Shown here piece by piece: positions 1 through 5,169 of a stretch of DNA of 6,591 bases (within the stretch, counting starts at the first letter, position 1; each line of letters opens with the position of its first letter). The position numbers were made by a program, and so were the translations under genes. Origin of the DNA: an uncultured beta proteobacterium (GTDB lineage Bacteria > Pseudomonadota > Gammaproteobacteria > Burkholderiales > Burkholderiaceae); contig CAIYZI010000122.1 in NCBI GenBank assembly GCA_903930665.1, positions 1 through 6,591 of the forward strand, written 5' to 3'. The notes beneath the pieces are model-generated. The model was not told the origin of the DNA, did not search any database, and saw only the letters and a program-made list of their open reading frames with translations.

Positions 1-173
1 CCATCGAGCAAATGATTGCCGCGGGATTTGATCCTGAGAGCGTGGAGAAAGTCACCCGCCTTATCAAGCTAAATGAATACAAGCGTCGCCAAGCACCCCC
101 TGGAGTACGCATTACCACTCGAGCCTTTGGGCGAGACTGGCGCTACCCTATTACCTCTCAATTTAGAGCCTAG
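1..173 (+). CDS. nadE: NAD+ synthetase, glutamine-dependent, C-terminal fragment
   Basis: This is the 3' end of a gene that enters from the left. Reading starts at base 3 and gives 56 codons before TAG at 171-173. The fragment contains the motifs NEYKRRQAPPGVR and FGRDWRYPI, which are the conserved C-terminal end of the NadE synthetase domain. The enzyme amidates deamido-NAD (nicotinic acid adenine dinucleotide) to NAD+ in the cytoplasm, using ATP and ammonia taken from glutamine. A gene for PII follows on the same strand after 83 nt, and nadE-glnB is a familiar order in Burkholderiales. The glutaminase domain and the ATP site lie outside the window, so the glutamine-dependent form is inferred from the lineage rather than seen. 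Confidence 0.9.
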   Translation, partial: IEQMIAAGFDPESVEKVTRLIKLNEYKRRQAPPGVRITTRAFGRDWRYPITSQFRA

Positions 174-243
174 AGCACTTCGGATTGCTTTTATGCCCCA
201 TTTTTGGGCGCATGCAACGAGTTCTAGGTATGATTAAGGCATT

Positions 244-250
244 AGGGGAA
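244..250 (+). promoter_or_regulatory. Shine-Dalgarno site of glnB
   Basis: AGGGGAA lies 6 nt before ATG 257. It decides the start against an in-frame TTG at 185, which would add 24 residues not found in PII proteins. Confidence 0.75.
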
Positions 251-256
251 AAATAT

Positions 257-595
257 ATGAAACTCATTACATCAATCATCAAACCATTCAAGCTTGACGA
301 AGTGCGCGAGGCCCTAGCCGAAGTTGGCGTTACTGGTCTGACTGTCACTGAGGTTAAAGGCTTTGGCCGTCAAAAAGGCCATACTGAACTTTATCGTGGT
401 GCTGAGTATGTTGTTGACTTTTTGCCCAAGGTCAAGGTCGAGGTGGTCGTCTCTAGCTCTCTTGTAGAAGCCGCGATTGAAGCTATCACCAAGGCAGCGC
501 ATACTGGAAAAATTGGTGACGGAAAAATCTTTGTTAGCCCAATCGAACACGCGATTCGCATTCGCACGGGTGAAGTAAACGAAGCTGCGGTTTAA
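257..595 (+). CDS. glnB: Nitrogen regulatory protein PII (GlnB)
   Basis: The product is a 112-residue PII protein, exactly the usual family length. PII is a cytoplasmic trimer that senses 2-oxoglutarate and ATP/ADP and relays nitrogen status to partners such as the NtrB kinase and the glutamine synthetase adenylyltransferase. The T-loop motif GRQKGHTELYRGAEY (37-51) carries Tyr51, the uridylylation site. The B-loop motif TGKIGDGKI (83-91) and the C-terminal IRIRTGE (100-106) are intact. Asp54 in YVVDFLP matches GlnB; GlnK usually has Asn there. No amtB follows, which also favours GlnB over GlnK. ATG 257 was chosen because it has a good Shine-Dalgarno site and gives the canonical N terminus MKLITSIIKPFKLDEV. 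The gene sits 83 nt after nadE and may be co-transcribed with it. A TATGAT hexamer at 229-234 could be a -10 box, but I see no convincing -35 partner. Confidence 0.96.
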   Translation: MKLITSIIKPFKLDEVREALAEVGVTGLTVTEVKGFGRQKGHTELYRGAEYVVDFLPKVKVEVVVSSSLVEAAIEAITKAAHTGKIGDGKIFVSPIEHAIRIRTGEVNEAAV

Positions 596-615
596 AGCGC
601 CAAGATTCTATAAAA

Positions 616-651
616 GACCTACTTCCATTGAAGTAGGTCAACTGGTTTTTT
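616..651. terminator. Bidirectional intrinsic terminator between glnB and the RodZ-like gene
   Basis: GACCTACTTC (616-625) and GAAGTAGGTC (630-639) form a perfect 10-bp stem with a 4-nt loop. On the plus strand a run of six T follows at 646-651, so it terminates glnB. On the minus strand four T follow directly (complement of 612-615), so it can also serve the convergent gene, whose stop codon is about 20 nt away. Confidence 0.85.
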
Positions 652-658
652 CTTGCCT

Positions 659-1648
659 TTAAGAATCTGCTGGGACGGACTCAATCAGTTCAGCCGAGTC
701 CAATATCAATGTCTTGCCATTTCCAGGTCTGACTTTTGTTCCCTGAAAAAATACCTCGACCTGCCCAAGTCCTGAAGTTAATACTTTGAATGGTGGCTTG
801 CCATAAAAGATTGCCCCCATACCAGTATCAATCACTCTATTTTGAGCTTTACCAGAAGCATCCACCACGCAGATTGTCTGCTTTGATTTAGCCTCTACAT
901 AAACCATATCGGCAGATTTTCTTGGTGAAGTTGGCTTGTAATGAGCTATAACAGCATCCACATCTGGACAGGCACTAGGAGCGATTGCGTTGTTGGCCTG
1001 CGCAGTTGAAGCGAGGACTGGCGTCGCATCTGGCGCAGCAGGAACAAAGGCTTGCGATGAAGATTCAGATGGCGCCTGTGGTTGCCGAGGTGCTGGCTCA
1101 GCAAGCTCCTCCTTCACCAGGATCACTTCTTGAGGCAACCCAGCGAAAAATAATCTTTGCATACTCACAACAGCAGTTACCACTGCAAGAGCAATTCCAA
1201 ATCCAATGAAAAACTTCTGTTTAGGCGATTTTTGAATTTTTGAAAAATGTGGTGATGCAGGTTTTAATTTTTCCGAATATTGCTCAGCCTGAACTGGCGC
1301 AGAAATCTTCTTGACCATAAGCTTGGGTGCTGACTCGGGAACCTTTACATCAGATGCTTGAGGATTAGATGTGGATTTGGATTGGGATTTCTCCACAACT
1401 ACGATTGGAGACTCACAATCAAATGCTTCGTGATCCTTTAAACCCAAAATGCCAGCCACCTTTTTAGCCGCGGTAAATTTAACTCGAGCACCATAAAAAG
1501 AGCTCTGCTCACCATTTTCTAATTGCTCGATTTGCCGAACCGAAAGACACGATTTTCCAGCAAGATCAGCAACACTTAATCCAAGCGCCGTCCTTGCCCT
1601 AGTAAAGGCTTCTTGATGAATTTCAGGGATCTTGGTATTGGGGCTCAT
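659..1648 (-). CDS. RodZ-like protein: cytoplasmic HTH, one membrane helix, C-terminal DUF4115-like domain
   Basis: The product has 329 residues. Residues about 12-72 form a helix-turn-helix of the RodZ type (HTH_25), with RTALGLSVADLAGKSCLSVR, then QIEQLENG and a closing ILGL. A low-complexity linker (about 80-142) rich in Ser, Lys and Pro leads to one hydrophobic helix (about 146-168). A second linker rich in Ala, Pro, Ser and Gln (about 180-226) follows. The C-terminal segment 248-318, including VVDASGKAQN, GKPPFKVL and QVEVFFQGTKV, resembles the beta-rich DUF4115 domain of RodZ. Expected topology is N-in with the tail in the periplasm. RodZ links the MreB cytoskeleton to cell-wall synthesis, but canonical betaproteobacterial rodZ usually sits beside ispG, so this may be a divergent paralogue of unknown role. 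ATG 1648 is the only usable start, because an in-frame TGA lies 9 nt upstream. No clear Shine-Dalgarno site is visible. The gene is convergent with glnB, and a terminator isolates it from the MFS gene upstream. Confidence 0.8.
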   Translation of the reverse strand: MSPNTKIPEIHQEAFTRARTALGLSVADLAGKSCLSVRQIEQLENGEQSSFYGARVKFTAAKKVAGILGLKDHEAFDCESPIVVVEKSQSKSTSNPQASDVKVPESAPKLMVKKISAPVQAEQYSEKLKPASPHFSKIQKSPKQKFFIGFGIALAVVTAVVSMQRLFFAGLPQEVILVKEELAEPAPRQPQAPSESSSQAFVPAAPDATPVLASTAQANNAIAPSACPDVDAVIAHYKPTSPRKSADMVYVEAKSKQTICVVDASGKAQNRVIDTGMGAIFYGKPPFKVLTSGLGQVEVFFQGTKVRPGNGKTLILDSAELIESVPADS

Positions 1649-1658
1649 TGGGGCTCAT
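1637..1658. repeat. 10-bp tandem duplication covering the start codon of the RodZ-like gene
   Basis: A tract with period 10 (ATTGGGGCTC repeated, 2.2 copies) spans the start. On the coding strand it reads ATGAGCCCCA twice, so two ATG codons lie 10 nt apart in different frames. The upstream ATG (1658) opens only an 11-codon frame ending at 1623, while the downstream ATG (1648) opens the 329-residue gene. Confidence 0.9.
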
Positions 1659-1788
1659 CGACTATCAAACGATACTAATCCCAAAAAGCCGCTTGTGCTA
1701 TCAGCCCAGAAGCTTATTTTTAGCCGTCCCTGAGATATACCTTTAGGTCTTGCTAACTTAAGCCTGTAGGAAGAAAAGATGTTCCATC

Positions 1789-1832
1789 AAATAAATAAAC
1801 CCCTAATGGTATTAAGGGGTTTATTTATTTTT
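1789..1832. terminator. Intrinsic terminator downstream of the MFS gene
   Basis: AAATAAATAAACCCCT (1789-1804) and AGGGGTTTATTTATTT (1815-1830) are exact reverse complements, giving a 16-bp stem around a 10-nt loop. In the minus direction it lies 13 nt after the MFS stop codon, and the T-rich 3' arm follows the GC core (AGGGG then TTTATTTATTT). The plus strand also has a T-rich tail ending at 1832, so it can work both ways. It separates the MFS gene from the RodZ-like gene on the same strand. Confidence 0.88.
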
Positions 1833-1843
1833 AGGGCGATCAG

Positions 1844-3085
1844 TTAGGCAGTAAATCGATTCTCTGGTTTCATGCGTGATGTTAAAAGCACACCACCAGC
1901 CATCAGAATGATGCTACCAACAAACGGTAGCTCCCAGTTTCCGTAATAATCAATTAAAAATCCTGACACTACAGGGCTAATAATGGCTGCAAGGGCTGAA
2001 CCTGTATTCATCATGCCGCTCGCTGTCCCTGAAAATTCAGGGGCGATATCCATTGGAATAGCCCACATAGGACCAATTGTCATTTCTGCGAAGAAGAATC
2101 CACAGCTTAACGAGATGACCGATATGGTTACATCATGAGTAAACATAATTGGCAACAGAGAAATCAAAGTCAAGGTCATGCAAATGGCAACCATCCAACT
2201 TCTTGCCTTGTTCAGATTATTCGTCTTATGAAGAATCTTGTCACTAATAATGCCACCCAAGGTATCCCCAACGACTCCAGCAAAAAATACGCTTGAAGCA
2301 AAAAGTGCTGAAGTAGAAATTTTCAAGTCATAGCTATGCAAGAAGTATTGCGGAATCCAACTCAAGAATAACCACAGCGTCCAGCCATAACAAAAATAAA
2401 CAATGGTTACTGGAGCCATTCTTTTTGCAAGTTTTTTCCAAGGCGTTTTTTGAATTTTTCGAGGAGCAGGTTTTTTGGCTAACTCTTCTGAAGTCATCAA
2501 AGGATGATCAGCTGGATTTTCAGTATATAAAAGTGCCCACAGAATGACCCAAACTAAACTCAATAATCCCGATGCATAAAATGACCATCTCCAACCGTAC
2601 TCAACCAGAATAAAAACAATGAGTGCGGGTGCAACAGCGTTTCCCACTCGTGCAAATGCATGCGTAATACCCTGGGCAAAGCCACGATTTTCTTTAGGAA
2701 TCCAACGCGCCATTGCGGCGGTTGCTGCGGGAAAAGTCGCCCCCTCACCAAGCCCAAGAAGTACTCGAGCAGCGACAAGAGAAAATAGACCACCTGCAAA
2801 CCCTGTCAATACCGTAGCCAAGGACCAGATCAAGCCACTGACGATCAAGGTTCGCTTTGATCCAAATCGATCACTAACCCAACCACCAATAATCTGAAAT
2901 ATTAGATAGGGATAAGCAAAAGCAGAGAAAACAAAGCCAATCTGGGTTTTACTTAAATGAAATTCAGTACCAAATCCAGCTGCTGCAGAACTGACATTGA
3001 CGCGATCAATATAGGTCAAAAAATACATCGCGCAAAAAAGCACTAAAACAATTGTTGTTGGTTTAAGTCTGAGAAATTTTTTCAC
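1844..3085 (-). CDS. MFS transporter, anion:cation symporter (ACS) family
   Basis: The product has 413 residues with about 12 hydrophobic helices, the normal size for the family, and is an inner-membrane carrier. Diagnostic stretches are YIDRVNVSSAA (25-35) in helix 1, the loop 2-3 motif GGWVSDRFGSKRTL (67-80), RVLLGLGEGATFPA (107-120), and a second copy of the loop motif in the C-terminal half, GGIISDKIL (277-285). A basic cytoplasmic loop (about 190-225) links the two halves. ACS carriers take up organic anions such as glucarate, galactonate, tartrate or phthalate with a proton; the substrate here cannot be told. The gene starts with GTG at 3085, supported by AGGAG 6 nt upstream; an in-frame TGA directly precedes the GTG, so no longer form exists. 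It lies 57 nt after the aminotransferase gene and is probably co-transcribed with it, suggesting that it imports a precursor used by that pathway. Confidence 0.9.
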   Translation of the reverse strand: MKKFLRLKPTTIVLVLFCAMYFLTYIDRVNVSSAAAGFGTEFHLSKTQIGFVFSAFAYPYLIFQIIGGWVSDRFGSKRTLIVSGLIWSLATVLTGFAGGLFSLVAARVLLGLGEGATFPAATAAMARWIPKENRGFAQGITHAFARVGNAVAPALIVFILVEYGWRWSFYASGLLSLVWVILWALLYTENPADHPLMTSEELAKKPAPRKIQKTPWKKLAKRMAPVTIVYFCYGWTLWLFLSWIPQYFLHSYDLKISTSALFASSVFFAGVVGDTLGGIISDKILHKTNNLNKARSWMVAICMTLTLISLLPIMFTHDVTISVISLSCGFFFAEMTIGPMWAIPMDIAPEFSGTASGMMNTGSALAAIISPVVSGFLIDYYGNWELPFVGSIILMAGGVLLTSRMKPENRFTA

Positions 3086-3091
3086 TCATGT

Positions 3092-3096
3092 CTCCT
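3092..3096 (-). promoter_or_regulatory. Shine-Dalgarno site of the MFS gene, supporting the GTG start
   Basis: AGGAG on the minus strand is 6 nt from GTG 3085 but only 2 nt from the out-of-frame ATG at 3089. The spacing favours GTG. The ATG frame ends after 8 codons. Confidence 0.7.
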
Positions 3097-3107
3097 GTTT
3101 TTTTGAA

Positions 3108-3131
3108 CCCCGCCATAAGATATGGGCGGGG
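3108..3131 (-). other. GC-rich intercistronic hairpin between the aminotransferase and MFS genes
   Basis: CCCCGCC-ATA (3108-3117) pairs with TAT-G-GGCGGGG (3121-3131), giving a 10-bp stem with one bulged G (3124) and a 3-nt loop. No T run follows on either strand, so it is not a standard intrinsic terminator. It lies 12 nt after the aminotransferase stop and 12 nt before the MFS ribosome-binding site. A role in protecting the upstream message end or lowering carrier expression is inferred from position only. Confidence 0.7.
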
Positions 3132-3142
3132 TGAGACTCTCT

Positions 3143-4330
3143 TTAGCCTTGTAAAACCTCTTGAGCTGCCAAGACGCCACTGCCTTTTAAGTTGATTCCA
3201 AAAGCTTTCATACCCATTTCGCAACCACTTAAAGCGGCAAGGAGTGATAGTTCATTGCAATCGCCCAAGTGCCCAATGCGGAACATGCGACCCTTTACTT
3301 TGCCCAAACCTGTTCCCAAGGAAAGGTTGTAGCGCTCTAAGATCAGCTTTCTGAGTTGATCAGCATCTACGCCATCTGGAGTAACGACGCCTGTCAGAAC
3401 AGGTGAATAAACCGCTGGATCTTGACATTGAATCTCTAACCCCCAACCCTGAACTGCGGCACGACAGGCTTTTGCCAATCGCTCATGCCTAGCAAATACC
3501 TTGTCTAGACCTTCCGACAAAATCATGTCCATTGCTTCATGAAGACCGTACATGAGATTGGTGGAAGGTGTGGAAGGCCAGTAACCCGTTTTATTAGATT
3601 CCAGAATTTCATCCCATGCCCAAAATGCTTTTGGCAGCTTGGCGGTTTTACTCGCTTCAATTGCTCGTGGAGAGAGCGCATTAAAACCAATGCCTGGTGG
3701 CAGCATTAAGCCTTTTTGTGAGCCACTGATGGTGACATCAACTCCCCAATCATCGTGACGATAGTCAGCAGAAGCCAAACCAGAGATGGTGTCTACCAAA
3801 AGTAGAGCTGGGTGCTTGGCGGCATCGATTGCAGTTCGAACCGCCTTAATATTGGAGGTCACACCCGTTGAGGTTTCATTGTGAACAACGCAGACTGCCT
3901 TGATTTCATGAGCAGTATCAGCCTTAAGGCGCTCCTCAATTTTGGCGGCATCTACACCGTAACTCCAGCCTTCTGCGCCAGGACGCCCAATAAATTCCGT
4001 CTTCAGTCCCAAACGTTCAGCCAACTTTCTCCATAAGGTAGCAAATTGGCCGGTTTCATACATCAATACCAAATCGCCTGGAGATAGCGTATTTACCAAA
4101 GCACCTTCCCAGGCACCAGTTCCTGACGAGGGATAAATAATGACAGGGCTTTTAGTCTGAAATATTTTCTTGATATTAGTCAGGATCTCTAAACCGAGTT
4201 CACCAAACTCTGGGCCGCGATGATCGATGGTTTGGTAGCTAATAGCACGCAAAACACGAGCAGGAACTGGGCTGGGGCCTGGGATATGTAAGAAATGACG
4301 ACCAGCGGCATGAGAATCAAGTTTGAGCAT
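3143..4330 (-). CDS. Class V PLP aminotransferase, serine/alanine/aspartate-glyoxylate type
   Basis: The product has 395 residues, the normal length for serine-glyoxylate aminotransferase (SgaA) and relatives. Visible motifs in order: N-terminal IPGPSPVP (16-23), phosphate-loop region PSSGTGAWEG (67-76), LLLVDTISG (177-184) with Asp180 expected to pair with the PLP ring nitrogen, SGSQKGLMLPPG (202-213) with Lys206 as the expected Schiff-base lysine, TPSTNLMYGL (254-263), and MFRIGHLGD (349-357) with Arg351 expected to bind the substrate carboxylate. The family transfers an amino group from serine, alanine or aspartate to glyoxylate, making glycine. The donor cannot be fixed from motifs: SgaA of serine-cycle bacteria and BhcA (aspartate-glyoxylate) of the beta-hydroxyaspartate cycle are close relatives. 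ATG 4330 has GAGG 5 nt upstream. It is the first gene of a minus-strand unit with the MFS carrier, divergent from a GntR regulator that probably controls it. Confidence 0.9.
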   Translation of the reverse strand: MLKLDSHAAGRHFLHIPGPSPVPARVLRAISYQTIDHRGPEFGELGLEILTNIKKIFQTKSPVIIYPSSGTGAWEGALVNTLSPGDLVLMYETGQFATLWRKLAERLGLKTEFIGRPGAEGWSYGVDAAKIEERLKADTAHEIKAVCVVHNETSTGVTSNIKAVRTAIDAAKHPALLLVDTISGLASADYRHDDWGVDVTISGSQKGLMLPPGIGFNALSPRAIEASKTAKLPKAFWAWDEILESNKTGYWPSTPSTNLMYGLHEAMDMILSEGLDKVFARHERLAKACRAAVQGWGLEIQCQDPAVYSPVLTGVVTPDGVDADQLRKLILERYNLSLGTGLGKVKGRMFRIGHLGDCNELSLLAALSGCEMGMKAFGINLKGSGVLAAQEVLQG

Positions 4331-4388
4331 AAGAACCTCGAGTTAGGGAATGAGGGCAAAAAACACCCGGTTTATCAATGTGAATCTA

Positions 4389-4404
4389 TTTTTGCATACA
4401 AAAA
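4389..4404. promoter_or_regulatory. Candidate GntR operator, left
   Basis: TTTTTG-CATA-CAAAAA is a perfect dyad with 6-bp arms and a 4-nt centre (centre at 4396.5). Its core TGCATACA differs from the right dyad by one base. GntR regulators of the FCD group often bind short dyads of the form TGTATACA, so this is a plausible site on the aminotransferase side. Binding is inferred. Confidence 0.5.
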
Positions 4405-4463
4405 TATAAAGTAAACCTATCGCAAATACTAGGTTTTTAGGTATTATTTTTGTAAAATCACAG

Positions 4464-4476
4464 AATGTATACAAAT
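4464..4476. promoter_or_regulatory. Candidate GntR operator, right
   Basis: TGTATACA (4466-4473) is a perfect 8-bp palindrome within AATGTATACAAAT. It lies 15 nt before the GntR start codon, where a bound repressor would block its own transcription and that of the oxidase gene behind it. It shares TG(C/T)ATACAAA with the left dyad. Confidence 0.55.
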
Positions 4477-4488
4477 TTAAGTTAAAAA

Positions 4489-5157
4489 ATGCTAACTCCA
4501 AAGGAAACGGGTAGCCCTACCAACCTGCACGAGCAGACGTATCAAAACCTCAAAACCATGATTGTTGAGGGTGCGATCACGCCTGGAAGCAAACTCAATG
4601 AAAGAGCACTCGCGGAAACCCTCTCGGTATCGAGAACCCCCATTCGTGAGGCCATTCGACGTTTAGCTGCCGCTGGTTTAGTCGAGCTGATCAACAACCG
4701 AGGAGCTATTGTTCCGAAGTTAAACAAGGAGGATGTATTAAATGCCTTTGAGTTAATGGCAGAGTTAGAGGGCTTTTCGGGTGAGCTTGCTGCCAAAAGA
4801 ATTACCAAGGAAGCCTTAAGTGAGATTGAGGCACTTCACTACGAAATGCTTGCGTGTTACAGCAGAAAAGATCTGTCCGGGTACTACAAGCTCAATTCAC
4901 AGATCCATCAACATATCAACCTCGCTGCGGGCAATCCCGTTTTGACCAATACCTACTCTCAAGTGAATGCACGAATCCAAGCATTGCGTTTTAGATCGAA
5001 TCAAGATCAAACCAAATGGGATGAAGCAGTTCTTGAACACGGAGAGATGATTGCCGCACTTAAGGCTGCCGATAGCCAAAGAATGCGCAAAGTATTAATG
5101 CAACATCTAGCCAATAAGAAAAATGCTATTTTGACTTTCCTAGAAACCCAACAATAA
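4489..5157 (+). CDS. GntR-family transcriptional regulator, FCD (FadR-like) subfamily
   Basis: The product has 222 residues, typical for the subgroup. Residues about 12-77 form the winged helix-turn-helix: PGSKLNERALAETLSVSRT (32-50), then PIREAIRRLAAAGLVEL (51-67) and the wing NNRGAIV (69-75). Residues about 85-215 form the all-helical FCD effector domain. Its usual metal-site pattern (Asp-x3-His, then two further His) appears as Asn136, His140, His184 and His206, so the first ligand is Asn instead of the common Asp. Proteins of this group usually repress catabolic genes and are released by an organic acid. ATG 4489 is the only possible start because an in-frame TAA lies at 4483-4485; no Shine-Dalgarno site is visible, only A-rich leader. 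The gene is divergent from the aminotransferase and 12 nt before the oxidase gene, so it probably controls both arms and itself. The effector is unknown. Confidence 0.92.
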   Translation: MLTPKETGSPTNLHEQTYQNLKTMIVEGAITPGSKLNERALAETLSVSRTPIREAIRRLAAAGLVELINNRGAIVPKLNKEDVLNAFELMAELEGFSGELAAKRITKEALSEIEALHYEMLACYSRKDLSGYYKLNSQIHQHINLAAGNPVLTNTYSQVNARIQALRFRSNQDQTKWDEAVLEHGEMIAALKAADSQRMRKVLMQHLANKKNAILTFLETQQ

Positions 5158-5169
5158 ATTCACTCACCC

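Larger units (their letters stand above)
4331..4488. promoter_or_regulatory. Divergent promoter region between the aminotransferase and GntR genes
   Basis: This 158-bp AT-rich region must hold the start signals for both arms of the locus. A TAAAAT hexamer at 4453-4458 is a possible -10 box for the GntR gene and would place transcription start near 4465, at the edge of the right operator-like dyad; no good -35 box matches it. I found no convincing -35/-10 pair for the minus direction. Besides two operator-like dyads it holds a third inverted repeat, AAACCTA (4413-4419) with TAGGTTT (4430-4436), plus a further TAGGT at 4438-4442. Confidence 0.7.

Noticed and set aside
193..216. Possible hairpin ATGCCC...GGGCGCAT between nadE and glnB
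   Set aside because: Only about four continuous GC pairs form around a 7-nt loop and no T run follows, so it is too weak to call a terminator or riboswitch.
185..256. In-frame upstream extension of glnB from TTG 185
   Set aside because: It would add 24 residues absent from PII proteins, and ATG 257 has a good Shine-Dalgarno site and gives the exact family length.
985..1209. Open frame on the plus strand, 74 codons, rich in Gln, Ala and Leu
   Set aside because: It lies opposite the low-complexity linker of the RodZ-like gene, has no ribosome-binding site and resembles no known protein; it is an antisense shadow.
1779..1850. Tiny plus-strand frame (22 codons from ATG 1779) with AGGAAG upstream
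   Set aside because: It runs straight through the terminator hairpin, ends inside the 3' end of the MFS gene and has no recognisable product.
2619..2897. Open frame of 92 codons on the plus strand
   Set aside because: It lies fully within the MFS gene on the opposite strand, and the MFS frame has clear family motifs.
3108..3131. Hairpin considered as an intrinsic terminator of the aminotransferase gene
   Set aside because: No T run follows on either strand, and the carrier gene begins shortly after on the same strand.
3143..4330. Assignment as BhcA of the beta-hydroxyaspartate cycle
   Set aside because: The partner genes bhcB, bhcC and bhcD are not visible and the regulator is GntR, not IclR; the aspartate-specific enzyme cannot be told from serine- or alanine-specific ones by motifs.
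4542..4808. Open frame of 88 codons on the minus strand
   Set aside because: It is antisense to the GntR helix-turn-helix region and has no family features.
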